From Parvularculaceae bacterium (lineage in GTDB: Bacteria > Pseudomonadota > Alphaproteobacteria > Caulobacterales > Parvularculaceae), in the NCBI GenBank assembly GCA_021776465.1, contig JAJFFU010000185.1, forward strand, positions 1 to 32,751: a stretch of DNA of 32,751 bases. Direction: 5' to 3'. The notes beneath the pieces are model-generated. The model worked only from the letters and a program-made list of their open reading frames with translations. It did not search any database and had not been told where the DNA came from. This document shows positions 1 to 9,631 of the stretch, piece after piece. A program made the translations under genes and the position numbers. Every line of letters begins with the position of its first letter. The first letter of the stretch is position 1.

Positions 1-1423
<1,423 letters not shown>

Positions 1424-1446
1424 CTATCTGGGTGAAAAATAGAGAA

Positions 1447-1472
1447 GGCGCGGCCTCTATAGAGGTCGCGCC
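1447..1472 (-). terminator. Probable intrinsic terminator of the Cys-rich lipoprotein gene
   Basis: A 13-bp inverted repeat, GGCGCGGCCTCTA followed directly by TAGAGGTCGCGCC, contains one G-T wobble. On the minus strand it is followed by TTCTCTATTTTTC. It lies between the lipoprotein stop (1524) and the enolase start (1414), so it probably ends lipoprotein transcription before eno. The T-run is interrupted, so efficiency is uncertain. Confidence 0.6.
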
Positions 1473-1523
1473 CTGTTCGCGGCAAGGCCAGGTCGAAAAA
1501 CGCCGACGAGCAATATTGCCGCC

Positions 1524-2120
1524 TTATTCTTCTTTGCGCGGTTCGGCTTGTTGGTCCCTTGGCGGCAGAGGACGGTTGGGACGCGTCGGTTCTGCCCGTG
1601 GCGGCGCCGCCGGAGGCGCAACGCCGGTTGGCGGCGGGGTCGCGCCGCGGTCGTTATCGCGTCGCCCGTTGTCGCCGCGGTCACGACCGCGTCGGCCATC
1701 TTCGTTACCGTCCCGTCGATTACCACGGCGGCCATCTCCGTCATGTCTGCGGCCGTCATAACGACGTTGCCGGCGATCATGATACGGGTCGTATCGGCGC
1801 CCCGGCTGACCGTAATAATCGTTGGAATAAAAATACCCGTAGCGCGGGCGCCAATATCCATATGAACCGTACCAGGACCCGCGCCCGGCATAGGCGCTTG
1901 AATTCCCGGTCGGGCCGTAGGCGTTGTCAAAACACTGATTTGCCGTGTCTTCGCAGATCATGCGGCAGTTTTTTGCGCCGCTTTCATCCGGTTCGCCTTC
2001 GCAGACCTGATAACAAGCGCCAGCGTCGTTATCGCAAGATTGAAAGGCATCCTCGTAAGGATACACACAGCCGGCCAGCAGAATCGCTCCTGCCGCGATC
2101 GAGGCAAAATTACGGAACAT
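1524..2120 (-). CDS. Cys-rich lipoprotein with Arg/Asp/Gly-rich tail, unknown function
   Basis: I chose the ATG at 2120 because GGGAGGGATC precedes it and it places a clean lipoprotein signal at the N-terminus (MFRNFASIAAGAILLAGC, lipobox LLAGC). An upstream in-frame start at 2156 would put 12 unneeded residues in front. About 198 residues. After the lipidated cysteine comes a compact region with seven more cysteines between roughly residues 29 and 63 (spacings such as CDNDAGACYQVC and CRMICEDTANQC). Next are Gly/Tyr/Trp-rich and then strongly charged DGRR/RGDN repeats, ending in a Pro/Ala tail. The cysteines could form disulfides in the periplasm. The low-complexity tail could bind an acidic polymer or the cell wall, but that is a guess. 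No family recognised. Confidence 0.8.
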   Translation of the reverse strand: MFRNFASIAAGAILLAGCVYPYEDAFQSCDNDAGACYQVCEGEPDESGAKNCRMICEDTANQCFDNAYGPTGNSSAYAGRGSWYGSYGYWRPRYGYFYSNDYYGQPGRRYDPYHDRRQRRYDGRRHDGDGRRGNRRDGNEDGRRGRDRGDNGRRDNDRGATPPPTGVAPPAAPPRAEPTRPNRPLPPRDQQAEPRKEE

Positions 2121-2203
2121 GGATGATCCCTCCCGTTTCGGCCCCCCGGCCGCCATTTGAGGGTAAAGCTTCGCTTTGGAATTGCAAACGGACGCAACGA
2201 CAA

Positions 2204-2229
2204 ACGCCGCGCGAGCCCTCGCGCGGCGT
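2204..2229 (-). terminator. Probable terminator after rpmF
   Basis: A perfect 11-bp stem (ACGCCGCGCGA / TCGCGCGGCGT) with a 4-base loop lies 29 bases past the rpmF stop. On the minus strand it is followed by TTTGTCGTT. The stem is very strong and the T-run short. Confidence 0.65.
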
Positions 2230-2257
2230 AAACTTCGCCGATTATTCGCCGGAAGGC

Positions 2258-2440
2258 CTAGTCGTCCTGCGCCTCAACGACCTGACGGCCGCGATATTTG
2301 CCCGTTTTCAAGTCAATATGGTGCGGGCGGCGCAATTCGCCGGAATCCTTGTCTTCAATATAAGCCGCTTGCGCAAGCTTATCGTGGCTCCGGCGCATGC
2401 CGCGCCTGGATGGGGTGATTTTACTCTTGGGGACTGCCAT
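2258..2440 (-). CDS. rpmF: 50S ribosomal protein L32
   Basis: Sixty-residue protein starting [20 protein letters not shown] and ending [14 protein letters not shown], which matches the length and basic N-terminus of bacterial L32, a structural protein of the large ribosomal subunit. The [13 protein letters not shown] segment is also typical. The zinc-binding cysteines found in some L32 proteins are absent, as in other cysteine-free L32 forms. I use the ATG at 2440 (GAGGAC just upstream) rather than the longer frame to 2494, whose extra residues do not belong to the family. It stands alone, without the yceD-like or plsX genes often found beside rpmF. Confidence 0.96.
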   Translation of the reverse strand: MAVPKSKITPSRRGMRRSHDKLAQAAYIEDKDSGELRRPHHIDLKTGKYRGRQVVEAQDD

Positions 2441-2906
2441 GTCCTCGTGCCTTTCTCGGTCGGTCGCGCGCCGTTCCGGCGCTGCGTCAATCAAAGAGCC
2501 GGTCGTCTAAGCCATGCGCGGCGCCATTTCAAGGCCGTAAACCGGCGCGGCGTCCAAATCCCGACCGTTTACGGCAAAGGCCTGACTTATTGGGTGGAGA
2601 TATCGCAGAACAATAGCCGAAAGGAAGCGAATTGGCGCTTGGTCACAATGAGCGCCCGACACCCGGCAAAGGGGCAAATTCGGCAAAATATGCTGCTTAT
2701 CAGGAGCCTGTGCGACCCATCGCTGATTGCGGCGACACTTTGCTGTCGCGGGTCGATAAATGACCCTAGCGCAGATGGGGATGCTGTGCCGGTATTATTA
2801 AATCGACAACGGCGGTCCGCAGCGTCGAGCAGTCGGCGTATTCGCAAAGTCGACCTGCGCCCGGATCAGAGCGGATCGCCAAACAGACGAGTCAAGAAGC
2901 CAAAAT
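2441..2906. other. 466-base intergenic stretch without a convincing gene
   Basis: This lies between the L32 start and the Sel1-like gene stop and must hold the rpmF promoter. Open frames here (for example 2587-2847 minus) have no good ribosome binding site and encode compositionally random peptides. I see no tRNA-like cloverleaf or TTCGAAT loop, and no clear terminator. Confidence 0.5.
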
Positions 2907-3191
2907 TCAGGCGTGCGACCGGGCGCGATGCGTCACGAGATATTCGCGTGCTTGGCGTTGCGCTTCAGCAACTTCGTCCGTCGACATTTCGTTGGAAAGT
3001 TCTGCGCGATAAGCGCGCGCTTCAAGATTGCCCTGCATCGCCGCAAGGTTGAACCATTTGTGCGCTGTCACCAGATCGAAGATCCCGGTTTCAATGCCGG
3101 TCGAAGCCGCCAGCCCTAATCGATACATTTCTTCACCGCTTAATATCGGCTCCGCATTTTCGATGGCTTCCGCTGAGAAAGTCATTGTCAT
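2907..3191 (-). CDS. Small Sel1-repeat-like protein
   Basis: Ninety-four residues with one recognisable Sel1/TPR-like unit. YRLGLAAST is followed by the acidic loop and then AHKWFNLAAMQGNLEARAYR, the classic A-x-KWF-x-LAA-x-x-GN-x-x-A pattern. The tail ELSNEMSTDEVAEAQRQAREYL is also typical of short single-repeat proteins of this kind in alphaproteobacteria. Sel1 units mediate protein-protein contacts. The function of these short versions is unknown, and no signal peptide is present, so it is presumably cytoplasmic. The start at 3191 has AGGGG upstream. An alternative ATG two codons later is possible. Confidence 0.85.
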   Translation of the reverse strand: MTMTFSAEAIENAEPILSGEEMYRLGLAASTGIETGIFDLVTAHKWFNLAAMQGNLEARAYRAELSNEMSTDEVAEAQRQAREYLVTHRARSHA

Positions 3192-3382
3192 TCGTTCGCC
3201 CCTTTATACACCCTGTCCATTTGCCCCGTCGCACAAAGCGTTCCGGGTTAACCATGACAAAGATGAAAGGAAGCAGAATAATATCGAGTTAACGGCGACT
3301 TATGACTTTGTTTACCAAGCCATAAGAAACCGTTAACTCTGTAAGCTATTCGTCAGTATGCGAATTTACAACGCAGTCGACA

Positions 3383-3796
3383 CTACGAAGCTGGCGTATC
3401 GACCATTTCAAGCTTTTGAAAATCGCCCATGCCGCACGAGCCGACCGTAAACCCCGTCGAATTATCGATGACGCTGATAATCTCATTTCGGCATAAGCTC
3501 GAAAGTGATGTCTTATATTGAAGCCGATTAAAACTGCTGTCCGCGCCGCTGCAGCTCGATGATAATTCGGCGAGATAAAAATCATTGACGCCGGCCTCAA
3601 TCAAAAAATTTCGATCATCCAACGGTTTGATTTGGTCGATTGACGTTAGCGGCAGGCAATCTCTGACGTCGCCAGTTTTTTCGAACTTTGCGAGTTTCCC
3701 CGCGACGTCGTCACTCATTACGTAACTTGATCCCGCCGTCGCACACGCTGCAAGTAACGCCGTTGCACCAAACGCAATTGATAATTTACCAAGCAT
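3383..3796 (-). CDS. DUF6491-like lipoprotein
   Basis: The ATG at 3796 follows GGGAGGC and gives a lipoprotein signal (MLGKLSIAFGATALLAAC, lipobox LAAC). The longer frame to 3844 has no such logic. About 137 residues. The mature part shows CLPLTSIDQIKPLDDRNFLI, a pair of cysteines near SSSCSG, the block LQYKTSLSSLCRNEIISVID and the end GSCGMGDFQKLE. That order (CLPL..I, LDDR, C..., YKTS..LC..DII, SCG.G.F..L) matches my memory of DUF6491, an uncharacterised family of exported proteins. Function unknown. The four mature cysteines could pair. It stands alone between Sel1-like and cysK genes. Confidence 0.8.
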   Translation of the reverse strand: MLGKLSIAFGATALLAACATAGSSYVMSDDVAGKLAKFEKTGDVRDCLPLTSIDQIKPLDDRNFLIEAGVNDFYLAELSSSCSGADSSFNRLQYKTSLSSLCRNEIISVIDNSTGFTVGSCGMGDFQKLEMVDTPAS

Positions 3797-3905
3797 AATA
3801 TGCCTCCCAAAATAACCCGAGCCCGTCAGCGAGGTTATTCCCATCGCCCGGCCCTATCAAGGCGCGGGCGGCGCTATCGCGCACACCCGCTTCACGACTG
3901 CGAGA

Positions 3906-4946
3906 TCAGCCGAGTTGAAAATTCGGCGTCGATGCGGCGAGATCTCGCTCCGCTGCGCTCATTTCCGCCTCCACATCCGCAAACAACGGCGTCGATAAAT
4001 ACCGCTCGCCCGTATCCGGCAACATGCACAGAATGGTTGTGCCCTTGCTGGCCTTTCGCGCCACCGTCATGGCGCCGGCAAACGTCGATCCGCCGGAAAT
4101 ACCGGTAAAAATACCTTCAGCCTTTGCGAGCTCTTGCGACCATTTAATTCCCTCCTCGTGCGGCGTCTTGACGATTTCATCGATGACGCCCTTATCGACC
4201 GCTTCTGACGTGATGAGGGGAATGAAATCCGGGCTCCACCCTTGAATCGGATGGGGCGTCCATGCCGGATGCGATTTCGCCGGACTGCCATCGGCATGCC
4301 GGTCCTGACGCTCACCCGAGGACAACATCGCCGCGCCCGGCGGTTCGCAGACGACGATTTTCGTTTCCGGGGTTTCCTTTTTCAACACACGCGAAACACC
4401 GGTCAACGTGCCGCCCGTACCAAACCCGGTAACCCAGTAATCGAGTTTCTCACCTTTGAAATCGTTCATGATCTCGCGCGCTGTCGTGCGCTCATGCATA
4501 TCCGGGTTGGCTTCGTTTTCGAATTGTCGCGTCATGAACCAGCCGTGTTTTTCGGCAAGCTCTTTCGCTTTCTCAACCATGCCGGTGCCTTTGTCTTCCT
4601 TCGGCGTCAGGATCACCTGCGCCCCGAGAAACCGCATTAGTTTTCGTCTTTCTACGGAGAATGTCTCCGCCATCGTTAAAACAAGCGGATAACCTTTGGC
4701 CGCACAGACCATAGCCAGGCCAATGCCGGTATTTCCTGACGTAGCCTCAACAACTGTTTGTCCCGGCTTCAGATCGCCGGATTTTTCCGCCGCTTCAATG
4801 ACACCAAGGGCAAGCCTGTCTTTGACGGAGCCCAGCGGGTTAAACGCTTCAAACTTGACGTAAAGATTGACGCCGTCCGGCGCCAGCCGGTTGATGCGGA
4901 TGACCGGCGTATTGCCGACTGTCCCAAGAATGCTTTCATGTTTCAT
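3906..4946 (-). CDS. cysK: Cysteine synthase A (O-acetylserine sulfhydrylase)
   Basis: PLP enzyme making L-cysteine from O-acetylserine and sulfide in the cytoplasm. Visible are the PLP lysine in GSVKDR (Lys42), the substrate loop TSGNTG (69-74), the phosphate-binding GTGGT (about 176-180) and the SGGS-like ISGGSTFAGA near the C-terminus. At 346 residues it is about 20 longer than E. coli CysK. Most of the excess is an insertion at about 210-232 (SGERQDRHADGSPAKSHPAW) before IQGWSPDFIP, and a longer C-terminal tail. EAFNPLGSVKDR replaces the common NPG/AxSVKDR form. It could also act as a cystathionine-beta-synthase-like OASS, but CysK fits best. Start at ATG 4946. A 7-bp palindrome lies just upstream. 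Confidence 0.93.
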   Translation of the reverse strand: MKHESILGTVGNTPVIRINRLAPDGVNLYVKFEAFNPLGSVKDRLALGVIEAAEKSGDLKPGQTVVEATSGNTGIGLAMVCAAKGYPLVLTMAETFSVERRKLMRFLGAQVILTPKEDKGTGMVEKAKELAEKHGWFMTRQFENEANPDMHERTTAREIMNDFKGEKLDYWVTGFGTGGTLTGVSRVLKKETPETKIVVCEPPGAAMLSSGERQDRHADGSPAKSHPAWTPHPIQGWSPDFIPLITSEAVDKGVIDEIVKTPHEEGIKWSQELAKAEGIFTGISGGSTFAGAMTVARKASKGTTILCMLPDTGERYLSTPLFADVEAEMSAAERDLAASTPNFQLG

Positions 4947-4967
4947 GATTTCTCCTTTTCTTAAAAC

Positions 4968-4986
4968 CGCTTCAATATGTGAAGCG
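4968..4986 (-). promoter_or_regulatory. Palindrome upstream of cysK, candidate operator
   Basis: A perfect inverted repeat, CGCTTCA-ATATG-TGAAGCG, sits 22 bases before the cysK start codon in the leader or promoter region. It is followed by neither a T-run nor a gene end, so a terminator is unlikely. A repressor site is the simplest reading, but the regulator is unknown. Confidence 0.4.
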
Positions 4987-5124
4987 TTGCGAAATTTTTA
5001 GCCCGCGGGCAAAAGGCCGTCCACTATCGTTGACAGCACGGACAACGGCTCCATGTGATCGGTTACGAAATAATCGTATATCTTTAGGGCCTTATAAACG
5101 GGACCTGTCGTTTTCGATTTTCCG

Positions 5125-6030
5125 CTATTGATAATACGCGTTGTGTGGACGTTCAATTGCCGACGGCGCGACGCCGAAGACCTTACGAAATGCCTTGAAG
5201 AACGTCACGCGGCTTTTGTAACCGACGCTTTCCGCGATTTCAGAAACCATCATCTTTGTGTCCTTCAACAAATTGAACGCAGCCTCCATCCGCACCGCTA
5301 TCAAAAATTGAATGGGCGTTTGACCGGTAAACGAGTTGAAAGTGCGAACCAGATGGTATCGTGAAAGACATGCTTCTTTTGCAATCATATTGAGGGTTAT
5401 TTTATCGGAACTATACTCTTGTAAAATATACTGTCGCGCACGTTCGACTCGTCGGCGAAGTTCCGCTTGCGTCGTCTCTTTTATCACATGCGATGCATGC
5501 GTTTGCTCATCCTGATCCGCGATAAGTTGCCCATATAGCAGGATCATTTTTTCACGAAGATATTCGGCGTCATGATCGCCAACGCCCGCATGCGCCATGA
5601 TGCTTGCTACAACCTTTTTTGTTTCCGCGCGCGGCAACAATATTTTCGTTTGCGTTGGATCGCCGTCCACGTCTCGGGCTTCAAGCAACCGCGCGCTCGC
5701 ACTGTCGGTAATCCAACGCGGAAAACAAATCATGTTGGAACGAAATGGCTGCTCGCTTTTCGAACAATAAGAATAGCGGTCATGCCGGGCGATAAAAATA
5801 AACCCCCAGGGTTTGATGCGAATGGAGCGCCCACCCCTGATCTCATATTGTTCTTCACCGCCGGTCGACCAGCTGAGACTAGGGCAAGACCAGGTTTCGC
5901 AAAATTTCTCGGCGATATCGTAACGTTGATTTTGCAACCGAGCTGAAAACACGGCGCCTTCGCGCGCTACGCGCTTATAGTGCTCAATCAGCTTCGGGCC
6001 ATTGGCTGGCGGTTGCGTCAGATAAATCAT
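5125..6030 (-). CDS. AraC family transcriptional regulator
   Basis: About 301 residues from the ATG at 6030; a TTG at 6048 would add six. The C-terminal third has the AraC/XylS double helix-turn-helix. The first recognition segment is near ITLNMIAKEACLSRYHLVRTF with GQTPIQFLIAVRMEAA, and the second near MMVSEIAESVGYKSRVTFFKAFRKVFGVAPS. The N-terminal part (cupin-like, with IRIKPWGFIFIARHDRY) would sense an effector; its ligand is unknown. Divergent from the DUF1579-like gene at 6135 with about 100 bases between them, so it is a reasonable candidate regulator of that gene. Neither start has a strong ribosome binding site. Confidence 0.9.
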   Translation of the reverse strand: MIYLTQPPANGPKLIEHYKRVAREGAVFSARLQNQRYDIAEKFCETWSCPSLSWSTGGEEQYEIRGGRSIRIKPWGFIFIARHDRYSYCSKSEQPFRSNMICFPRWITDSASARLLEARDVDGDPTQTKILLPRAETKKVVASIMAHAGVGDHDAEYLREKMILLYGQLIADQDEQTHASHVIKETTQAELRRRVERARQYILQEYSSDKITLNMIAKEACLSRYHLVRTFNSFTGQTPIQFLIAVRMEAAFNLLKDTKMMVSEIAESVGYKSRVTFFKAFRKVFGVAPSAIERPHNAYYQ

Positions 6031-6134
6031 CGCTTTGTCGCGTTTCAATTATTGCACATTTTCTCGTTCGGCGAGTTTATGACTTTTTCCGCGAAAAAGC
6101 GATGCTACCGTCTTCCCATAAACGGGGATGACAC

Positions 6135-7304
6135 ATGAAAATTTTTCTTGCGATTATCACGATGGCGTTGACGGGAATGGCCTTGAGCGCGTTCGCGCAA
6201 CCAAGCGATGAGCCCGGTAGAAATTGGGATGATGCATTGGGCGCTGAAATTATAGACGCTTGGGCGGCGCCAGAACATCGCGCCTTTGATTTCTGGATTG
6301 GCGAATGGGAAATGAACTGGCGTTCACGACCGGAAGGTGAATTTCATTATCAGAAAGATGGGAACTGGACCCACCAACACGTTTTTCCCATTCTGGGCGG
6401 CAAAGCAATCGTCGAACTTGCCTGGGCCCGCGACAATCCGGATGAAGCGAGCCAACGCGGGTTTTCTATCCGTTATTATGACCCGGCGCGCGAGCGGTGG
6501 GTCATGGCGCAAAACTGGCCGAGTGCTGCAAATCAGGGTTCGGCTTTTCTGGATCAACTCATCGGCGACGATCACCATGGCCGGCTCACCATGTATTCAA
6601 TTGTGCGTCGCCCGCTAAAGGATGACAGCATCGACGTCCAACATCGACGTTACAATTTCGCCGATATTCGTCCCGGCGTCAGTTTTCGTTGGGACGGCTC
6701 CAACACCAAAGACGAAGGCGTGACGTGGACAACCTGGAGTGTCGTTGACGCACATCGTCGCCGCGACCTCGACCCATATACGCCAGCAGGAAGTTCATTT
6801 CCCGGCGTGCATGAAAAAAAGCTCTGTACGGAACAGCCACATGGCGCCTTCGACTTTCTGGAGGGCGAATGGTCCGGAACGGTTACAGACCCGGACGGCA
6901 ACATATCAGACGCGCGCTACAGCGCCGGCCTGGGTCTTGACGGTTGCGGCGTCTTATCCTCGCTTGAAGCGAACGGGCGCAAAACGTTCCTCGCTTATGG
7001 ATACAATGAGCGACACAAGAAATGGGTTATCTTCCGTCTTGATGACCAGCCGGGTTCACCGCACAGTTATTTCGTTTCTGATGCCGCCGGCGAAGGAGCA
7101 ATGTTCGCGCAGGCGCCAGATCTCGCCATCAGTGATGAATTTACAGCATATAATTTGCCGGAATATTTTGAGCCAAAAGCGTCGCTGCAACGGGTTATCT
7201 GGGAAAAAGTAACTGAACGGGAATTCACCCTGCGCGTCGAGACCCGCGCGAATGATGGCGCCGAATGGAGAAACGTTGCGCGATATAACCTTGAAAAACT
7301 GTAG
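6135..7304 (+). CDS. Exported protein with two DUF1579-like domains
   Basis: 389 residues with a Sec signal peptide (MKIFLAIITMALTGMALSAFAQ). Two similar modules follow. The first begins HRAFDFWIGEWEMNW near residue 50, the second HGAFDFLEGEWSGTV near 236. The (E/F)DFxxGEW opening, a lipocalin-like beta-rich body and motifs such as YYDPARERWVMAQNW resemble DUF1579-type proteins, which are uncharacterised and may bind small hydrophobic ligands. The second module is shorter and more diverged. The divergent AraC gene may control it. A single-domain relative is encoded at 23828-24406. The start follows CGGGGATGACAC. Function unknown; lipid or small-molecule binding is an inference. Confidence 0.85.
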   Translation: MKIFLAIITMALTGMALSAFAQPSDEPGRNWDDALGAEIIDAWAAPEHRAFDFWIGEWEMNWRSRPEGEFHYQKDGNWTHQHVFPILGGKAIVELAWARDNPDEASQRGFSIRYYDPARERWVMAQNWPSAANQGSAFLDQLIGDDHHGRLTMYSIVRRPLKDDSIDVQHRRYNFADIRPGVSFRWDGSNTKDEGVTWTTWSVVDAHRRRDLDPYTPAGSSFPGVHEKKLCTEQPHGAFDFLEGEWSGTVTDPDGNISDARYSAGLGLDGCGVLSSLEANGRKTFLAYGYNERHKKWVIFRLDDQPGSPHSYFVSDAAGEGAMFAQAPDLAISDEFTAYNLPEYFEPKASLQRVIWEKVTEREFTLRVETRANDGAEWRNVARYNLEKL

Positions 7305-7375
7305 TGCGGCGGCGAATATTTTTGTCCGGTGTCAAATCACCCCAGCATTGATCCACGTCAACGAACGATCCGGCG

Positions 7376-9631
7376 TCACTCGTCGCTAGCGGCGCCCCAG
7401 AGCGCATCGGCGATTTGCTCAATCGATCGGTTGTACGGCTCAACGTGATAATTATGACAGGTCAAACAATTATCCGGCGCACGTCCACGCTGATGGCATT
7501 GCGTACAAGTCTCTCTTTCCATGTCCATGAAACTCGCCGTCCAGCCGTCGGTTATTTCAGCTGAGACGTCTTCGAGCTTATGACAACTGGAACAACCTTC
7601 GTCGTCCATTAATCCAAAATGCGACACATGGGAGAACCGGTTAAAATCCGAAACAACGTCGCCGGGCTTGAACCCATACCAGTTTATTCGAACAGCGCCG
7701 CCGGTAAGCGCCAGGTGGTCGCCAGTATCGCTCGCTCGCATTGTTGAAGGCTCGGTCTCAACGCTATGGCATTTCATACATTTACCAACGGCTTTTTCAT
7801 CGCTTAGTGCGCCAAACAGCAATTCGCCGATAGAGTCCTTCTTGGCGGCCGATACATCCAACCACGTTTTCAGGAACGGATCGGCATGATCGATCGGTCG
7901 ATAGGAAATTGTGCTACCGTCCCGGTACCAACCGCCATTCCTCGCCCATTCCTCATTATTTTCGACAAAAGCCAGCGCCGCACTGAACGGATTTTCCGTA
8001 TCAGCGTCGTCGCTGAGCGTATCATCATCGTTGAGCAGGATTTCATCGTCCGTCAGCAGACTGTCATTGTCGTCGTCTGTCAGCAATATCGCGTCATCAT
8101 CGTCCTCTGTGAGCAAGATGGCGTCATCGTCGCTCAGAACGCCGATGTCGATCAGTGTCGTATCCTCAATGACGCCATTATCAAGAAAAATGGCGTCATC
8201 GCGTTCAACTGATATAACACGGGCATCGTCGTCATCGGACGCCTCGCCTCCCGCGCCGCTGTCGCGATCCGGATCCTGAAAAATATCCATCTCTCCAGAT
8301 CTCAATTTCGCAAGCTCCTCCATCAACATCGGAAACCATTCTTCCTGATTGTTGACCAGTGTGTCTTTGGGAAGTGAGGCGACCAAACGGTTCAGCGTCG
8401 GTTGATCAAAATCACGCTCCAGCGCCTCAGCGAGCCGCCGATTCATTAACGCCGTGCCACCCATTTGGATGTCATAAAATAACGCTTTGATTGCCCAGGC
8501 CATCTCCGCAACGGACCGCAATTCGGCTGGATCGGCGGCGCTCAAATCATAAAAGTCGATGGACCTGTCTTGTAGCGCGGGCGAATTCTGCACCGCCTCC
8601 GGCAACAATAGCTGCATCATCGGCGTCACTTCGCCATCCGCCCATGCCGGCCATTGGCCGATGTAGTAGCCTGCGTCAGTCAACGTCTGAATGTCGAGTT
8701 CCGGGATGGATAATACCGCGACACCTTTTGCGTTCGCCCGCGTATCGCCCAGAATTTCTTCCAGATGGCAATTGGAACACGTCGCTTCAAACGAGTTGGA
8801 GAGCATCCGCGCACCGCTTTGATCCGTGTCATGGCACTGTTTGCAACCTTCGGGCGCACGGTCTGCGAACTCATCCTCAACAAAATGCTTTTTTAAATGC
8901 GAGGCGTGATCAAATCGAATCCGCGTCGGGCCGTCATATGGATAGTGCGTGTAAAGCGGATGTTCTGATTCGACGTCGGCGAATTTCACTGAATGACAGA
9001 CATGGCATTGTTGCGGGTCGAAACTGTCGATAGGCGCGAATTTCCCCTGGTGCTCCCGATGACATACCGCGCAACTGACATTGTCTGACTCCGTCGTTTG
9101 CAGATCGCGTAAATTGCTGGCCAGATTAATGTGCCAATTGTTCTTTGTTTTGACGGGCGTTCTGTTCGGATCGATCGTAAGGTTTTGCTGTGATGTCGAA
9201 TGGGGCATGAACGGATTTCCGCCCAGTTTGTGACAACTAAGGCATTTCGTGTCGTCATTATTCGCGTTCAGATGCGCCGCCTTGTTCATCCAATCGAAAA
9301 TTGTCTCTGAGACAGCCGAATGACAATCCTTGCAATTCGTTACTTCTGCATGATTGACGCTAAGTGGGCCCGGCGACAGATGGTCAACGGTGGTTTTTCC
9401 GGTCAAAAATATTATGATTATGAAAAACGCAATTCCTGCGATCAGGAAAACTATACGGCGCTTACGTGTTCTAACAGACAAAACCGGGGTGCACGGATCG
9501 TCGGCCAGGGGGCATTCTCCACTCACGCCCGGCCCCGCTGAGCATGCATCCCTGTGACCGCACCGCCATTTCTGCGTCGGCCTTGAATACGGGCTGTCGC
9601 GATGCCCGAATTTTTGCATTTGGTCCGTCAT
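7376..9631 (-). CDS. Membrane-anchored decaheme c-type cytochrome with acidic repeat linker
   Basis: 751 residues. A cytoplasmic Cys-rich head (Cys24, 30, 40, 47) and a basic RTRKRR precede one membrane helix (about 60-77). The rest should be periplasmic. Ten CXXCH heme c sites occur. Six lie at 100, 130, 187, 209, 263 and 285, and four at 618, 680, 709 and 722. The two heme modules are separated by a helical stretch and a very acidic repetitive linker (about 465-545, with DDDAILLT-type units). The head resembles Cys-rich N-termini that I recall in some cytochrome c3 family proteins of sulfur and iron bacteria. The ATG overlaps the stop of the upstream cytochrome b-like gene (ATGA), so the two are coupled and probably form a complex. 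It is likely to relay electrons between the membrane and periplasmic partners. Substrate unknown. Confidence 0.9.
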   Translation of the reverse strand: MTDQMQKFGHRDSPYSRPTQKWRCGHRDACSAGPGVSGECPLADDPCTPVLSVRTRKRRIVFLIAGIAFFIIIIFLTGKTTVDHLSPGPLSVNHAEVTNCKDCHSAVSETIFDWMNKAAHLNANNDDTKCLSCHKLGGNPFMPHSTSQQNLTIDPNRTPVKTKNNWHINLASNLRDLQTTESDNVSCAVCHREHQGKFAPIDSFDPQQCHVCHSVKFADVESEHPLYTHYPYDGPTRIRFDHASHLKKHFVEDEFADRAPEGCKQCHDTDQSGARMLSNSFEATCSNCHLEEILGDTRANAKGVAVLSIPELDIQTLTDAGYYIGQWPAWADGEVTPMMQLLLPEAVQNSPALQDRSIDFYDLSAADPAELRSVAEMAWAIKALFYDIQMGGTALMNRRLAEALERDFDQPTLNRLVASLPKDTLVNNQEEWFPMLMEELAKLRSGEMDIFQDPDRDSGAGGEASDDDDARVISVERDDAIFLDNGVIEDTTLIDIGVLSDDDAILLTEDDDDAILLTDDDNDSLLTDDEILLNDDDTLSDDADTENPFSAALAFVENNEEWARNGGWYRDGSTISYRPIDHADPFLKTWLDVSAAKKDSIGELLFGALSDEKAVGKCMKCHSVETEPSTMRASDTGDHLALTGGAVRINWYGFKPGDVVSDFNRFSHVSHFGLMDDEGCSSCHKLEDVSAEITDGWTASFMDMERETCTQCHQRGRAPDNCLTCHNYHVEPYNRSIEQIADALWGAASDE

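Noticed and set aside
2587-2847. 86-codon minus-strand frame in the rpmF upstream gap
   Set aside because: No ribosome binding site and random-looking composition. Kept only as a note on the gap.
1559-3052. 497-codon plus-strand open frame
   Set aside because: It runs antisense to the Cys-rich lipoprotein, L32 and part of the Sel1-like gene. Its product is Arg-rich and unlike any protein, which is a GC-driven shadow.
8040-8130. Short DNA repeats that could suggest a CRISPR array
   Set aside because: They are in-frame Asp-codon repeats of the decaheme linker, with no spacers of constant length and no cas genes.
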